Part shown: one piece after another, positions 1-9,706 of the stretch | Position numbering within the stretch: the stretch's first letter is position 1 | How the letters are laid out: each line of letters starts with the position of its first letter | NCBI RefSeq assembly: GCF_030160655.1 | Contig: NZ_BSOT01000006.1 | Coordinates: 620,001-684,000 of the forward strand | From: Agaribacter marinus | GTDB taxonomy: Bacteria > Pseudomonadota > Gammaproteobacteria > Enterobacterales > Alteromonadaceae | DNA length: 64,000 bases | Direction of reading: 5' to 3' | Made by a program: the position numbers and the translations under genes | Notes under the pieces: model-generated | The model's input: only the letters and a program-made list of their open reading frames with translations | Databases searched by the model: none | What the model was told of the DNA's origin: nothing

Positions 1-2567
1 ACCAGATTGGCGACTATTCTCTCCCTTGCCATTCTACATATGTACCCATTTATAAAGATAAGTCTTTTGATTCGATTCTGTGCATATGGATGGACAAACG
101 AGAATTACAAAAGGCTGATGAAGCAAGGGCACAAGCCTTGAGCCTTAAACAAGCAGCAGAGCGCGAGAGCGAAGAAAAGCAAAAATTACTTGCAGACAGT
201 CAAGATGAGCTTGCGAATAAAATGAAATCGCTGGAAGACACTCAGCAAGAACTGAAGAGTGTACAGGCACGCTTTGATGAAACTTGCAGCGAATACTCTC
301 AGTTAAAAGAAGAACACAAGAGTGTTGCCGACAACCTTCAACAATTGCAAAGTGATTACAGCCAAAGTCGAGGCATGCTTGCCGACGCACAGCGCACAAA
401 CTCCGAATTAAAAGATCAATTAGACTCATCCGCTGAACAGGTAAAAGGGCTACATGACCAACGGGAACAAATTGCCATCGCCCTTAGAGAGAGTGAAAAT
501 AAGTACAAAGATGCCCAACAGGCACTTGCTTTAAGTGAAGATAATGCGCAACAACTTAAATCGCATCTAAAAGACCAAAAAGGCAAAATGACGACACTTG
601 TTTCGCAAATACAACATATGAAAGACGCAGTGAGTGATAAAGATGAGCAAATTAATCAGGTAAGTGAACAAATTCAATCTTTGCAATCTCAATTGTCGAG
701 TTCAGCAACAACGACAGAAAGTTTACGCCAACAACTAGTTAATCAACGTAAAGCGAGTGAAGAGGCCGAAAAACAACGACGCGCGCTTGAGCAAACGTAT
801 GAGCTTGCGCAATCTGAAATTCAAAATAAAGCACAACATTTGGAGCACTTACAACGTGAAATGCAGAAGCTTGAGGAAATGTCGAATCAAGAAAAAGGTG
901 ATATGCAGGCGCAGCAATCTGCACTTCGCGAAGAGCTTGAAAATAAACAACAGCAGCTACAGCGGACAAAAGATGCGTTGAGTGCCGCTCAACAAACGGC
1001 TGAGCAAGAGAAACAAGCAAGAGATCAGCAAGAAGCGATGTTAAAACAGCTTCAACAAGAGTTAAACGATACTGAAAATCACGTAAAAGAAAAACAGGCA
1101 GAAGCTGAACGTCAAGAGCAAGCACGAAAAGAAACGCAGCAAAAACTCTGGGAGGAGTTAAAAACTAAACAACAGAAACTGCAAGAAACTGAGCAGATTT
1201 TAAGTCAAGCAAAGCAGCAAACAGAAGCTGAAAAAGCAGAAAAGGAACAACATCGCAAGTTAATGGAACGGTTGAAGCATGAGCTTGCCGAAATTGAATC
1301 TAAGAGCGCCGCAGAACAGGCTAAAATGAGCGAAAGCGATCAGCAATGGCAGGCTGCTAAAGAATCTTTAAAAGAAGAAGTGGAAGCTAAACGTAAACAA
1401 CTGGAACAAACCAAGCATGAACTGGACGAAATTCAGCGTCAAGCCGATAAGGAACGCTTAGCTCGCTTACAACAGGAGCAAAAGCTTGAGTTGTTAGCAG
1501 TTGAACTGAATGATGTAGAAACGCGCGCCGAGAAGCAACAACAAATGATTGCGGGTAGCGAAGAGCAATGGCACAAACACCATGCAGAAATAGAAGAGCA
1601 GAAGCGTCAACTGCAACAAGCGCTTCAGGAAGCAAACAGTCAGAATCAAGAACTGCAAGGCAAGTTAGCCGGTAAGCTTGATGCGTTAAAACAAGCTGAG
1701 CACCAAGTAAATCAGTCGCAATCTGGGGAGGATGCTCTGCAGAACGAGCTTGAAAAAGCTAAGGCCGTCGCTGAAGAGTTGGAGAGCAAGATTGCGCAGC
1801 AAGCTGAACAAGAGCTTAAGCTGCAACAGCAATTGAGCGAACAACAACATGCCTTGGAAAATAAAGAAACCGCAATTTCCGCCCTTGAATCCAAACAGCA
1901 ATCGTTGGCTGAAGAATTGGCGAAAGTGCAACAAGAATATGCCGAGAGTAAGGAGAGTTTGTCTCATCAGCATAACAGCCATTCTACGCTTTCATCTCAG
2001 ATGGGAGATTTAGAGAAGGCCTTGGAAAAGAGTCAGCAGCAGATAGCCGAAAAAGAGTCTGCGTTGCAGGCGGCGCAGTCAGAATTGCAAAACAGCCAAA
2101 CAAAATTGGCTGAGCAAGAGTCTGCGCTAATAAATGCACATAAACAAGAATTGCAAGAGGCAACGAGCGAAGACAATAGCTTATCTCGCCGTCGCCCAGA
2201 AATCGAGAAATTGGATATGCCAAACAATCCGACGGATTGGTTCGATTTATTGCCTTATTTGCAAAAACAGGGACAAATTGAATCGTTGCCTGCAGCCCTT
2301 TCTGGGTTAATTGATGGCCTAGAAAGCAATTTGCTAAGTACTGAAGATGCGATTGAAGCGAACGACGTATCTGGCATCTTTAGAGGCACTAGAGCACTCA
2401 TCAGTATTGCTCATGAAGTGAACTCAGATGTATTGACAGACATGATGTCGAGCATCGAAGACGATTGTAAGAGCGGAATGGTTGATAACGTATCTATTCG
2501 CTGGCCAGCTGCCAAGCAAAGTTTAGAAAAGACCTTAAGAGTGGTTTATTCTCATGTTCATGGATAA
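1..2567 (+). CDS. Coiled-coil signalling protein with Hpt-like C-terminus (5' end outside window)
   Basis: The reading frame is open back to the first base of the window, so the gene starts upstream; the ATG at 90 is probably internal. The residues before it look like the end of a PAS or GAF-type sensor domain (inference). Roughly residues 1-710 after that ATG are a continuous coiled coil rich in Gln, Glu, Lys and Ala with no membrane segment. The last ~115 residues resemble a histidine phosphotransfer (Hpt) four-helix domain, but Arg seems to stand where the phosphorylated His should be (segment RGTRALISIA). The function is unknown; a scaffold or signalling protein is plausible. It is followed by a 577-bp gap. 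Real gene with high confidence, role low. Confidence 0.85.
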   Translation, partial: QIGDYSLPCHSTYVPIYKDKSFDSILCIWMDKRELQKADEARAQALSLKQAAERESEEKQKLLADSQDELANKMKSLEDTQQELKSVQARFDETCSEYSQLKEEHKSVADNLQQLQSDYSQSRGMLADAQRTNSELKDQLDSSAEQVKGLHDQREQIAIALRESENKYKDAQQALALSEDNAQQLKSHLKDQKGKMTTLVSQIQHMKDAVSDKDEQINQVSEQIQSLQSQLSSSATTTESLRQQLVNQRKASEEAEKQRRALEQTYELAQSEIQNKAQHLEHLQREMQKLEEMSNQEKGDMQAQQSALREELENKQQQLQRTKDALSAAQQTAEQEKQARDQQEAMLKQLQQELNDTENHVKEKQAEAERQEQARKETQQKLWEELKTKQQKLQETEQILSQAKQQTEAEKAEKEQHRKLMERLKHELAEIESKSAAEQAKMSESDQQWQAAKESLKEEVEAKRKQLEQTKHELDEIQRQADKERLARLQQEQKLELLAVELNDVETRAEKQQQMIAGSEEQWHKHHAEIEEQKRQLQQALQEANSQNQELQGKLAGKLDALKQAEHQVNQSQSGEDALQNELEKAKAVAEELESKIAQQAEQELKLQQQLSEQQHALENKETAISALESKQQSLAEELAKVQQEYAESKESLSHQHNSHSTLSSQMGDLEKALEKSQQQIAEKESALQAAQSELQNSQTKLAEQESALINAHKQELQEATSEDNSLSRRRPEIEKLDMPNNPTDWFDLLPYLQKQGQIESLPAALSGLIDGLESNLLSTEDAIEANDVSGIFRGTRALISIAHEVNSDVLTDMMSSIEDDCKSGMVDNVSIRWPAAKQSLEKTLRVVYSHVHG

Positions 2568-3144
2568 CAGGCTCAGTAGAAGTCCAATTTCAGGTCTATT
2601 CTCGGACCTATTCTTTGGAAATTTCCCGTCTTAATAAGCGTCAATTTTAGTGTGATTTGCACCATGTAACATATAGGCGTCCAGTCTAACCATAATTTCT
2701 GTCCCTTCAGCGTTTGCTTACGCCAGCCTCTCGTTCCTCATTGCAATAAATACTCGCCAAAAGGCTTTCCGATAAGTACATATATTTAACAAAAATATCG
2801 AAGTATCTTTTCAATGATTTGACACAAATTTACGTATAAAAGCAGACAATTTCATAGTTTTCACTTACAAGTGATTAAAAAACAATCTTTTATATTTCTT
2901 TTAGATCTTTAAACGTGGTTTTTTATATTTATTTTCATAGGATCAAAATAAACACTAGACGATAGGTAGTTTTTTTTATACCTTAGTATTGAAGCGAATA
3001 ACTGACTAAGTGGTTATCTTCCTATTTGGTTGTGCACATTCAGCGAAAGCTTCAAAAGGGTTTGTTGTTTACCCCTTAAATAACAGTTGGTTAGCTTGTT
3101 GTTGCAAAAAACAAGAATATTAATCTTAGACGGAGACGTATAAA
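2568..3144. other. Long non-coding stretch upstream of a small ORF
   Basis: 577 bases without a recognisable gene on either strand, AT-rich towards the right. It presumably holds the promoter and a possibly long leader for the small ORF at 3145. No family of structured RNA was recognised. Confidence 0.4.
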
Positions 3145-3216
3145 ATGAAAAAAGTTAGTACTCAGAAGCAAAAACAAGTTACTGGTGGCTCTCAATTATG
3201 GAGAGGCCAAAACTAA
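3145..3216 (+). CDS. Small peptide with double-glycine-type leader (23 aa)
   Basis: A 23-codon ORF starts with ATG and has a good ribosome binding site (cGGAGacgtataaaATG). A strong intrinsic terminator follows 22 bases after the stop. The peptide begins MKKVSTQKQK, continues QVTGG and ends SQLWRGQN. The first 15 residues fit the double-glycine leader of bacteriocin and RiPP precursors (a short, charged, Gln-rich helix ending in V-x-GG), which would leave an eight-residue tail containing Trp and Arg. No peptidase-ABC transporter or modifying enzyme is nearby; the downstream neighbour is a convergent fatty acid hydroxylase. Translation is well supported by the RBS and terminator; the RiPP or signal-peptide role is inference. 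Confidence 0.55.
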   Translation: MKKVSTQKQKQVTGGSQLWRGQN

Positions 3217-3238
3217 GTTTTGGTGATTAAAGAATTTT

Positions 3239-3266
3239 AAAATGGCCGATTATATCGGCCATTTTT
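3239..3266 (+). terminator. Intrinsic terminator after the small peptide ORF
   Basis: A perfect 12-bp stem (AAAATGGCCGAT / ATCGGCCATTTT) with a 3-base loop runs into a T tract. It ends the transcript of the 3145 ORF and may also serve the convergent hydroxylase gene. Confidence 0.85.
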
Positions 3267-3323
3267 GTATCTGAAATATGTATGTGAAGATAATATTTGA
3301 CGTTAGTGTCGCAATAAGGTTTG

Positions 3324-4205
3324 TTATTCGCCTCGTGATTGCCTCGAAAACCCATGCAACATCTGCTTGCTAAAATGTTTAGGCATTTTTTCGTCACCCT
3401 TGTAGCCTAGTAATATATCGCCACTATCTTCTGGGACATAGGCTGTCCCGAATATGTAATCCCATAAACTTAGCGTTAAACCATAATTCATACCGTGCTC
3501 CATGCCTTTTGGTAGGTCACGCGCATGGTGGTAGAGATGCATCACTGGGTTATTGAAAACATACTTAAGCGGTCCATAGCTCAGTTTAAGGTTTGAATGG
3601 TTAATATGACCAATAGTGATTGTAAAAAAGTGAACAATAAATGCTTGTGAGGGTTCAAAGCCGCCAATGAGCATGATACCGAAGGTTTTTAGCGGTTTAT
3701 ATAAGACGTTCTCCATCCAGTGGTAGCGAAGATGTCCAGCAAAGCCCATTTCTTTAATTGAATGATGTACTTGGTGAAAGCGCCAAAATACATTTACTCT
3801 GTGCAACGTAAGGTGGGTTAGCCATTGTAAAAAATCGAGTAAGATAAAAAACACAAGCAATTGAAGTGCTGCCGGCCAGTTAGACATATCGATAAGGGCA
3901 AGTGATTCCATATCGATGCCTATGCTCTCCATATGAGTGGCTAAGACTGCATATACACCAGAAATAACAATGCTGAAAATGAAAAAATTAAAATACATGT
4001 AAAAAGCGTCAAGCCAAAAATCATGTCTAAACGTCGATTGGTTTTTTCGCCACGGAAAGCGTAACTCTAGTCCCCACACAATCAGTGATAATATTGTTAA
4101 GCCCCAAAAGTAGTTTTGAGACCAAGGTACGTCAAATATTATGTTGCGACCGACCCACTGACTTGTGCCAATGGCAGTGTCAAAAAATAACTGAATGCTC
4201 GACAT
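3324..4205 (-). CDS. Sterol desaturase / fatty acid hydroxylase family protein
   Basis: A 293-residue integral membrane protein of the non-haem di-iron fatty acid hydroxylase superfamily. The histidine clusters are visible: HLTLH near residue 130, HQVHH near 144, HINH near 198 and HLYHH near 222. These bind the two irons in known members. Four or so hydrophobic segments lie before and between the clusters. The family hydroxylates or desaturates lipids (sterols, fatty acids, carotenoids); the substrate here cannot be told. It is transcribed on the minus strand, 84 bases downstream of a patatin-like lipase gene on the same strand, so both could act in lipid remodelling. Confidence 0.88.
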   Translation of the reverse strand: MSSIQLFFDTAIGTSQWVGRNIIFDVPWSQNYFWGLTILSLIVWGLELRFPWRKNQSTFRHDFWLDAFYMYFNFFIFSIVISGVYAVLATHMESIGIDMESLALIDMSNWPAALQLLVFFILLDFLQWLTHLTLHRVNVFWRFHQVHHSIKEMGFAGHLRYHWMENVLYKPLKTFGIMLIGGFEPSQAFIVHFFTITIGHINHSNLKLSYGPLKYVFNNPVMHLYHHARDLPKGMEHGMNYGLTLSLWDYIFGTAYVPEDSGDILLGYKGDEKMPKHFSKQMLHGFSRQSRGE

Positions 4206-4289
4206 TGTTTATATAACTTCCTCGGTACCAAAAATACTTTGCATGTAGTAATCAACAATATAGACCGCGCTGCGCCTATATTTATTCGC

Positions 4290-5129
4290 TTATTTAGTAT
4301 TATGTTGATGTATCCGAGATAATTTGATGGGTAAAAACTTCTTCACGGTGTCATAGCCAATATCATAAAGCGCCTCTTTCTGCCCCGGCGACATTGCGAA
4401 GTCTACAGATGATGTCGCCCCTGTATTTACTACAATAGTATTGTGCCAAAAATTAGCGTGTACATATTCACGAGAAAGCGCTGTCATAAACGTACGAATA
4501 AGCATTTGAATATATTGCGGGAGAATAAAGCGTCGATTAGTATTTAATGGTGAAGTTTTTTGATCACTGCATAGGCGAAAGCAAACGTTCGGCGTGCCGT
4601 CACCTTGCCAATCATTAAACAGCGCATCTTCTGACAAAATAGCGCCATCAACCAATAAATGCTCTTTATATACCTTTGAACTAAAAATTAACGGTATCGA
4701 CATAGAGTATCTAACGGCTTTCGATATTTTTAGGTTTGGTGAGTTTTGTTTGTTAAAAATAACGGGTCCTCCACCATTCAAATCCGTGGCGACTATATGT
4801 AATGCGGTGTCTAGCTGGGCGAAGGTTTTATGCTCTAAGTGTTTATCTATCCACGCCTCAAACTTGTTACCTGATGAAAACCCTCCTTTTGTGAGTAAGC
4901 GCCAAAACGAGAATTCTTTAAACTGACCAAAGTTGGTGATGGTGGCGAGCTGAAGGATTTGTTGCAGCGGCATACCGTTAGCATAAAGTGCTGAAACAAT
5001 CGAACCGCCAGATATGCCAACAATAGTAGTGAATGATATATCTAAGTCATGAAGTGCTTGAAGGATTCCAATATGCGCAGGTAAACGCGTACCTCCGCCC
5101 GAAAAAATAGGCACTATGTTTCTGGACAT
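4290..5129 (-). CDS. Patatin-like phospholipase
   Basis: A 279-residue patatin-family serine hydrolase. The glycine-rich oxyanion motif GGGTRLPAHIG lies at residues 11-21, the nucleophile elbow G-I-S-G-G with Ser40 at 38-42, and the catalytic Asp motif VDGAI near residue 160. Known members cleave acyl chains from phospholipids or neutral lipids with a Ser-Asp dyad. No signal peptide is visible, so it is probably cytoplasmic or membrane-associated. The gene precedes the hydroxylase on the same strand and is divergent from the GH2 gene, across a 177-bp intergenic region. Confidence 0.88.
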   Translation of the reverse strand: MSRNIVPIFSGGGTRLPAHIGILQALHDLDISFTTIVGISGGSIVSALYANGMPLQQILQLATITNFGQFKEFSFWRLLTKGGFSSGNKFEAWIDKHLEHKTFAQLDTALHIVATDLNGGGPVIFNKQNSPNLKISKAVRYSMSIPLIFSSKVYKEHLLVDGAILSEDALFNDWQGDGTPNVCFRLCSDQKTSPLNTNRRFILPQYIQMLIRTFMTALSREYVHANFWHNTIVVNTGATSSVDFAMSPGQKEALYDIGYDTVKKFLPIKLSRIHQHNTK

Positions 5130-5235
5130 TGCGATAACTCAACTCCTAACGCCACCTGAGACTTAAAGAATAGACGCTAATTACATTGCGGTAAAGTTAG
5201 GGCATATTTGTAGTTTATATAAAGTGTTTGGCTTG

Positions 5236-5245
5236 TTGTTGACAA
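5236..5245. promoter_or_regulatory. Candidate operator TTGTTGACAA upstream of GH2
   Basis: The decamer TTGTTGACAA lies 61 bases before the GH2 start. The same decamer is found before the GH86 gene, and a perfect palindromic version (TTGTTAACAA) before the first GH50 gene. This suggests a shared regulator of agar genes; the site is inferred from recurrence only. Confidence 0.4.
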
Positions 5246-5306
5246 TAAATTAACAGCTTGCATACTTTAGCAACATATATATCCAATAGTTAAGCTTTAG
5301 TTGTTT

Positions 5307-7871
5307 ATGAATAAATTCCTTTTACTACTTACACTGAGTAGCATACTTATTGCCTGTTCCCCCGCGCCTGAAGGAAAAAAAGATGGTGACGCTGTTAAGG
5401 GAGTAACTTTATCTTCCAATAAGTTAGGCCCTCAGAATTTTAATGACGGCTGGTTGTTTACTGAGGGAGATGATGAAAACTTTGCATTAGCTTCTTTCGA
5501 CGACACCAAATGGACAACGCTTCGTTTGCCTCATGATTGGTCCGTATCTCATCCGTTTGAAGAAAAATGGGACGGTGCTACAGCTTATTTACCTGGTGGA
5601 ATGGGTTGGTATCGAAAGACGTTTTCTACACCAACGACAGAGAAAGAGACCCTAACGTTCATTAATTTTGATGGTATTTATAATCATTCAACCGTGTATA
5701 TCAATGGTCAAAAAATTGGTGGAGAAGTGAACGGTTACACACCGTTTACGCTAGACCTGAGTGAGCATCTGAAACCAGAAGGTGAAGAAAACGTATTAGC
5801 CGTGCGTGTTGACCGCTCACGATATATTGATTCTCGTTGGTATCCTGGTTCAGGGATTTATCGCAATGTGACGCTCTATCAAAAGCCTAAGTTACATATT
5901 CCTGTTTGGGGAACATATATAACGACCCCCGAAATTACGCAAGACAATGGCAGGGTGAATATTGCTATTACGATAAAAAATACCTTGTCTTCGCAGCAGT
6001 CTAGCCTTTACCGAACGCGCATATATGATGCCGCAGGAAATAAGATTTTAGTGGACGGTGGAACTGTTACAGTAAACGCAGGTGAAGAGTTTATTGTGGA
6101 GCAAAAACTCGATGTAAAATCGCCTGAATTGTGGGATACAGAATCGCCTTATTTATATTCTGCCGAAACCGAACTTATCCAGAATGGTCAAGTAGTTGAT
6201 CGGATTAAAACCCCCTTAGGTTTCAGAACAATTGAATATAAACCTGATACCGGGTTTTATTTGAACGGAAAACATACCTTAATAAAAGGTGTGAACATTC
6301 ATCACGATGCTGGGTTAGTTGGTGCTGCTGTACCAGAAGATGTATGGCGTCGTCGCCTATTAACACTTAAAGCTTCTGGCGTTAATGCGATTCGTATGGC
6401 GCATAACCCTGCGTCGCGTGAGTTAATGGCGTTGTGTGACGAGCTAGGATTGTTGGTCCAAGCTGAGATATTTGATGAATGGGACTACCCAAAAGACAAA
6501 CGTCTGAACCAACAAGAAAGACACGATGACTACATTAGCCGGGGTTATGCTGACTGGTTTCAAACGCATGCACACAAGGATTTAAAGGCAGCGGTCTTGC
6601 GCGATCGAAATCACCCATCGCTCATTATGTGGAGTATTGGGAATGAGATTGAATGGACGTATCCAAGATATGCTGCAGCAACTGGCTATTTTGAAATGGA
6701 AGCCAACGGCAATTACTTTTTTAACCCACCTTACATTACACCAGAAGAGATTAAGCATCGCTTTGATACGAGCGAAGAAGGCGAATATGTACTCGCTAAA
6801 ACAGCTAAAAAGCTCTCTGAATGGGTAAAAGCACTAGATACGACACGGCCGGTCATTGCTAATATGATCTTGCCATCGGTGAGTCATATTTCTGGCTACA
6901 CCGACGCCCTGGATATTGTTGGTTATAGTTATCGACGTGTAATTTATGACTATGGGCGAAAATTGTTTCCAGAAAAAATGATCATGGGCACTGAAAATGT
7001 AGTGCAGTGGCATGAGTGGAAGGCAGTTATTGAACGTGAATTTGTCGCAGGTACATTTTTGTGGACCGGCATTGACTATATGGGCGAAGCTCACGGTGGT
7101 TGGCCGCGCAAAGGCGTAGCGAGTGGTATGCTTGATTTAGCTGGTTTTAAAAAGCCGTCATTCCATATGTTTAAATCTTTGTGGAATTCAGAACCACATG
7201 TTTATTTGACTACGCAAGACATTGAAAAGTCAGTGTATACGTTGGATAACACAGGAAAAGTCGTTGAAAAAGAAGAAGGCAGTTGGGCACAACGTGTTTG
7301 GTATTGGCATGACGTTGAGCGCCATTGGAATTATACAGAGGGCCTAAATACGGTTGTAGAGGCATATAGTAACTGTGATGAATTAGAGTTATTCGTAAAT
7401 GGAGAATCCTATGGTAAACAAAACTTAGCGGATCACGCCGATCGCATATTTAAATGGTCTGTGCCTTATGCCGCTGGAGAAATAAGAGCCACGGGTGCAT
7501 GTGGTGCCAGTGACATCATTGAGACGACTGAAGCGCCAACGGACTTTGTCGTGACAGCAGATAAAACCTTATTGAGCCTTGATGAAAAATCTGTGTCTCA
7601 CTTAGAAATCCAATTGACAGATAAGCAGGGTAAGCCAGTAACGCATACTGAGTCAGATATTCGTTGGCAAGTGCCAGAAGGCTTAGACCTAATGGGGGTA
7701 GACAATGGTTGGGTTAACAACGTACAAGCATTTCAAAGCACCTCGGTGACTACTCATGAAGGAAGAGCATTGGCGATTATTCGAGGTTTAAAGGCCGGTA
7801 CATATAAGGTACAAATGACACAGGAAGACGGTGCGACGAAACATGTGAGTATTGAAGTTAAGGGGGATTAG
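5307..7871 (+). CDS. GH2 family beta-galactosidase, lipoprotein
   Basis: About 854 residues. The start is taken at ATG 5307 because it gives a clean lipoprotein signal (MNKFLLLLTLSSILIAC, then SP); a TTG six bases upstream is possible. The N-terminal sugar-binding domain contains HDWSVSHPFEEKW, followed by an Ig-like domain and a TIM barrel. The acid/base Glu is in WSIGNEIEW (about residue 447) and the nucleophile Glu in MGTENVVQW (about 563). C-terminal beta domains follow. GH2 enzymes remove terminal beta-galactose and related residues. Among GH16/GH50/GH86 genes, it probably acts on agar- or porphyran-derived oligosaccharides at the outer membrane or in the periplasm (inference). Confidence 0.9.
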   Translation: MNKFLLLLTLSSILIACSPAPEGKKDGDAVKGVTLSSNKLGPQNFNDGWLFTEGDDENFALASFDDTKWTTLRLPHDWSVSHPFEEKWDGATAYLPGGMGWYRKTFSTPTTEKETLTFINFDGIYNHSTVYINGQKIGGEVNGYTPFTLDLSEHLKPEGEENVLAVRVDRSRYIDSRWYPGSGIYRNVTLYQKPKLHIPVWGTYITTPEITQDNGRVNIAITIKNTLSSQQSSLYRTRIYDAAGNKILVDGGTVTVNAGEEFIVEQKLDVKSPELWDTESPYLYSAETELIQNGQVVDRIKTPLGFRTIEYKPDTGFYLNGKHTLIKGVNIHHDAGLVGAAVPEDVWRRRLLTLKASGVNAIRMAHNPASRELMALCDELGLLVQAEIFDEWDYPKDKRLNQQERHDDYISRGYADWFQTHAHKDLKAAVLRDRNHPSLIMWSIGNEIEWTYPRYAAATGYFEMEANGNYFFNPPYITPEEIKHRFDTSEEGEYVLAKTAKKLSEWVKALDTTRPVIANMILPSVSHISGYTDALDIVGYSYRRVIYDYGRKLFPEKMIMGTENVVQWHEWKAVIEREFVAGTFLWTGIDYMGEAHGGWPRKGVASGMLDLAGFKKPSFHMFKSLWNSEPHVYLTTQDIEKSVYTLDNTGKVVEKEEGSWAQRVWYWHDVERHWNYTEGLNTVVEAYSNCDELELFVNGESYGKQNLADHADRIFKWSVPYAAGEIRATGACGASDIIETTEAPTDFVVTADKTLLSLDEKSVSHLEIQLTDKQGKPVTHTESDIRWQVPEGLDLMGVDNGWVNNVQAFQSTSVTTHEGRALAIIRGLKAGTYKVQMTQEDGATKHVSIEVKGD

Positions 7872-7941
7872 TATTTAGATGGAGCGGAAGCTGCATATTG
7901 AATAGTAACTAATCCTCTATCGAACGCAAATTGCGAGCATT

Positions 7942-7970
7942 AAAAAACCAGCGATGTCGCTGGTTTTTTT
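7942..7970. terminator. Bidirectional intrinsic terminator
   Basis: The inverted repeat AAAAAACCAGCGA / TCGCTGGTTTTTT has A and T tracts on both sides. It lies between the convergent GH2 and SSS symporter genes and can serve both. Confidence 0.85.
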
Positions 7971-7996
7971 GTTCTCTCGATATTTACATGGTGTGA

Positions 7997-9706
7997 TTAC
8001 CAGAAAGTAATATACAAAATAATGGTTAATACAACGACACCCATACCAAGCATTTTTGCTTTTGGAGAAGGCGTTAAATCAATATCTGTATTTTCAGGTA
8101 ATACAACCGGTTTTTCCATTGGTTTCCATGCGGTCATTACTGCACAGTACGCACAAACAACAACTAAGCAAATTGCCATTCTATCGAGGAAAGATATACT
8201 ATCTGCAAACCATAAGCCGGCATCTACAATCACGTCACCAAGATACCACTTGAGTAATCCGTATAATACGGCATTCAACACGATACCACTCCAACCAAGG
8301 AATTTAGGCGCGCGAGGTACTAACATGCCAAATAAGAATATTGCGATGATGCCTGAGCTAATAAACCCTTGGAATTCTTGGATGAAGGTAAATATGCCGC
8401 CAAAGCTTGGGTGAGCAAGTGTAGGTGCAATCGACGCAGAAATAATAACAAAGATGATTACGAAGCCTCGGCCCCATACTGGCAGCTTTTCATCAGGGAT
8501 GTCAGATTTAATTTTTCTTACTACATCCATTGTTGCGATGGTAGAAGCCGAGTTAAGCATTGACGCTAATGAACTTACGATAGCACCAAAAATCGCCGCG
8601 AGCACAAACCAACTAATCCAAGGATAGGGTTTAATCAAGTTTCGGAGCAATACAGGGAATGCACCATCAAAATCATATCCGTTGCCTGAAGATAACGCCA
8701 TTTGCTCGTAGTAAAGGTTAAAGGCAAGAATACCTGGAATAACGACTACAAATGGAATAAGTAGCTTAAGGAAAGCGGCAAAGACAATACCCATCTGACC
8801 CTCAGCTAAGGATTTAGAGCCCAATGTACGTTGAATGATGTATTGGTTAAAGCCCCAGTAAAACAGGTTAGGGATCCATAAACCGACGATAAGTGCAGAC
8901 CAAGGAATTTCGGCATCCGTCAGTGGACGAACCATATGCAGCTTACCGCCTTCAGCGGCAGTCCCGCCATTGAGTAACTGGAATCGTTCCCAAGCGCCGG
9001 CATCTGCTAATTGTTCGGTTGTTACGTCTTTTAAGGTCGCTGTTTTTACGAGTGTAGCAGGATCTGCACCGCCAAGCGCTTGAAAGGCAAGATAAGCCAC
9101 GACAGCGCCCGCTATAATAAGTGCTGCGCCCCAAACAAGATCTGTCCAAGCACAGGCTTTTAAGCCACCTACAAACACATAGCCAGCAGCTAAGAAAGCA
9201 ATTAACCAACATGCGGCGGTCAAATTGCCTAGCAGAAATACATCCGGATAGTAGCCCGATATAACTTTAGCGCCTGAATAAATAACGGAAGCAGTAGGTA
9301 CACCGACTAAAATGAGCAAGGTGGCGAGCGCCATTACAGTGCGAGCAAAGCCACCATAGCGGTATTCCAAAAATTCAGGTGCCGTATATATGCCGACTTT
9401 CAAAAATTTGGGTAACAACACAAAGGCGACAAAAATTAAGGTAATTGCGGCCATCCATTCATAGGACGCAATCGCCATTCCTAGCCAGTCTGCCGCCTTT
9501 CCAGACATGCCGACAAATTGTTCAGTCGAAATGTTTGCTGCAATAAGCGAAAAACCTACGAGATACCAAGACAAACCGCGCCCAGCAAGAAAGTAACTGC
9601 TTGCTGCACTTCCGGTTTCTTCAGCGCCTTGTCGACTCTTCCATATACCTAGCCCGATAACACCAATGACGGCGATTGAAAATAGTGATATTTCTACGAT
9701 ATTCAT
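7997..9706 (-). CDS. Sodium/galactose(glucose)-type solute symporter (SSS family)
   Basis: A 569-residue polytopic membrane protein of the solute:sodium symporter family with about 14 predicted helices. Its N-terminal half (EQFVGMSGKAADWLGMA, then APEFLEYRYGG) is typical of the SGLT group, which includes the Vibrio galactose symporter. It probably takes up galactose or a related sugar with sodium. The gene is convergent with the GH2 beta-galactosidase and divergent from the GH86 agarase, which fits import of galactose released from agar. An AGGGATT ribosome binding site precedes the ATG. Family is sure; substrate is inferred from context. Confidence 0.88.
   Translation of the reverse strand: MNIVEISLFSIAVIGVIGLGIWKSRQGAEETGSAASSYFLAGRGLSWYLVGFSLIAANISTEQFVGMSGKAADWLGMAIASYEWMAAITLIFVAFVLLPKFLKVGIYTAPEFLEYRYGGFARTVMALATLLILVGVPTASVIYSGAKVISGYYPDVFLLGNLTAACWLIAFLAAGYVFVGGLKACAWTDLVWGAALIIAGAVVAYLAFQALGGADPATLVKTATLKDVTTEQLADAGAWERFQLLNGGTAAEGGKLHMVRPLTDAEIPWSALIVGLWIPNLFYWGFNQYIIQRTLGSKSLAEGQMGIVFAAFLKLLIPFVVVIPGILAFNLYYEQMALSSGNGYDFDGAFPVLLRNLIKPYPWISWFVLAAIFGAIVSSLASMLNSASTIATMDVVRKIKSDIPDEKLPVWGRGFVIIFVIISASIAPTLAHPSFGGIFTFIQEFQGFISSGIIAIFLFGMLVPRAPKFLGWSGIVLNAVLYGLLKWYLGDVIVDAGLWFADSISFLDRMAICLVVVCAYCAVMTAWKPMEKPVVLPENTDIDLTPSPKAKMLGMGVVVLTIILYITFW

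Noticed and set aside
739-2227. Several antisense ORFs opposite the coiled-coil gene
   Set aside because: They mirror the repetitive Gln/Glu/Lys codons of the real gene and have no RBS or family resemblance.
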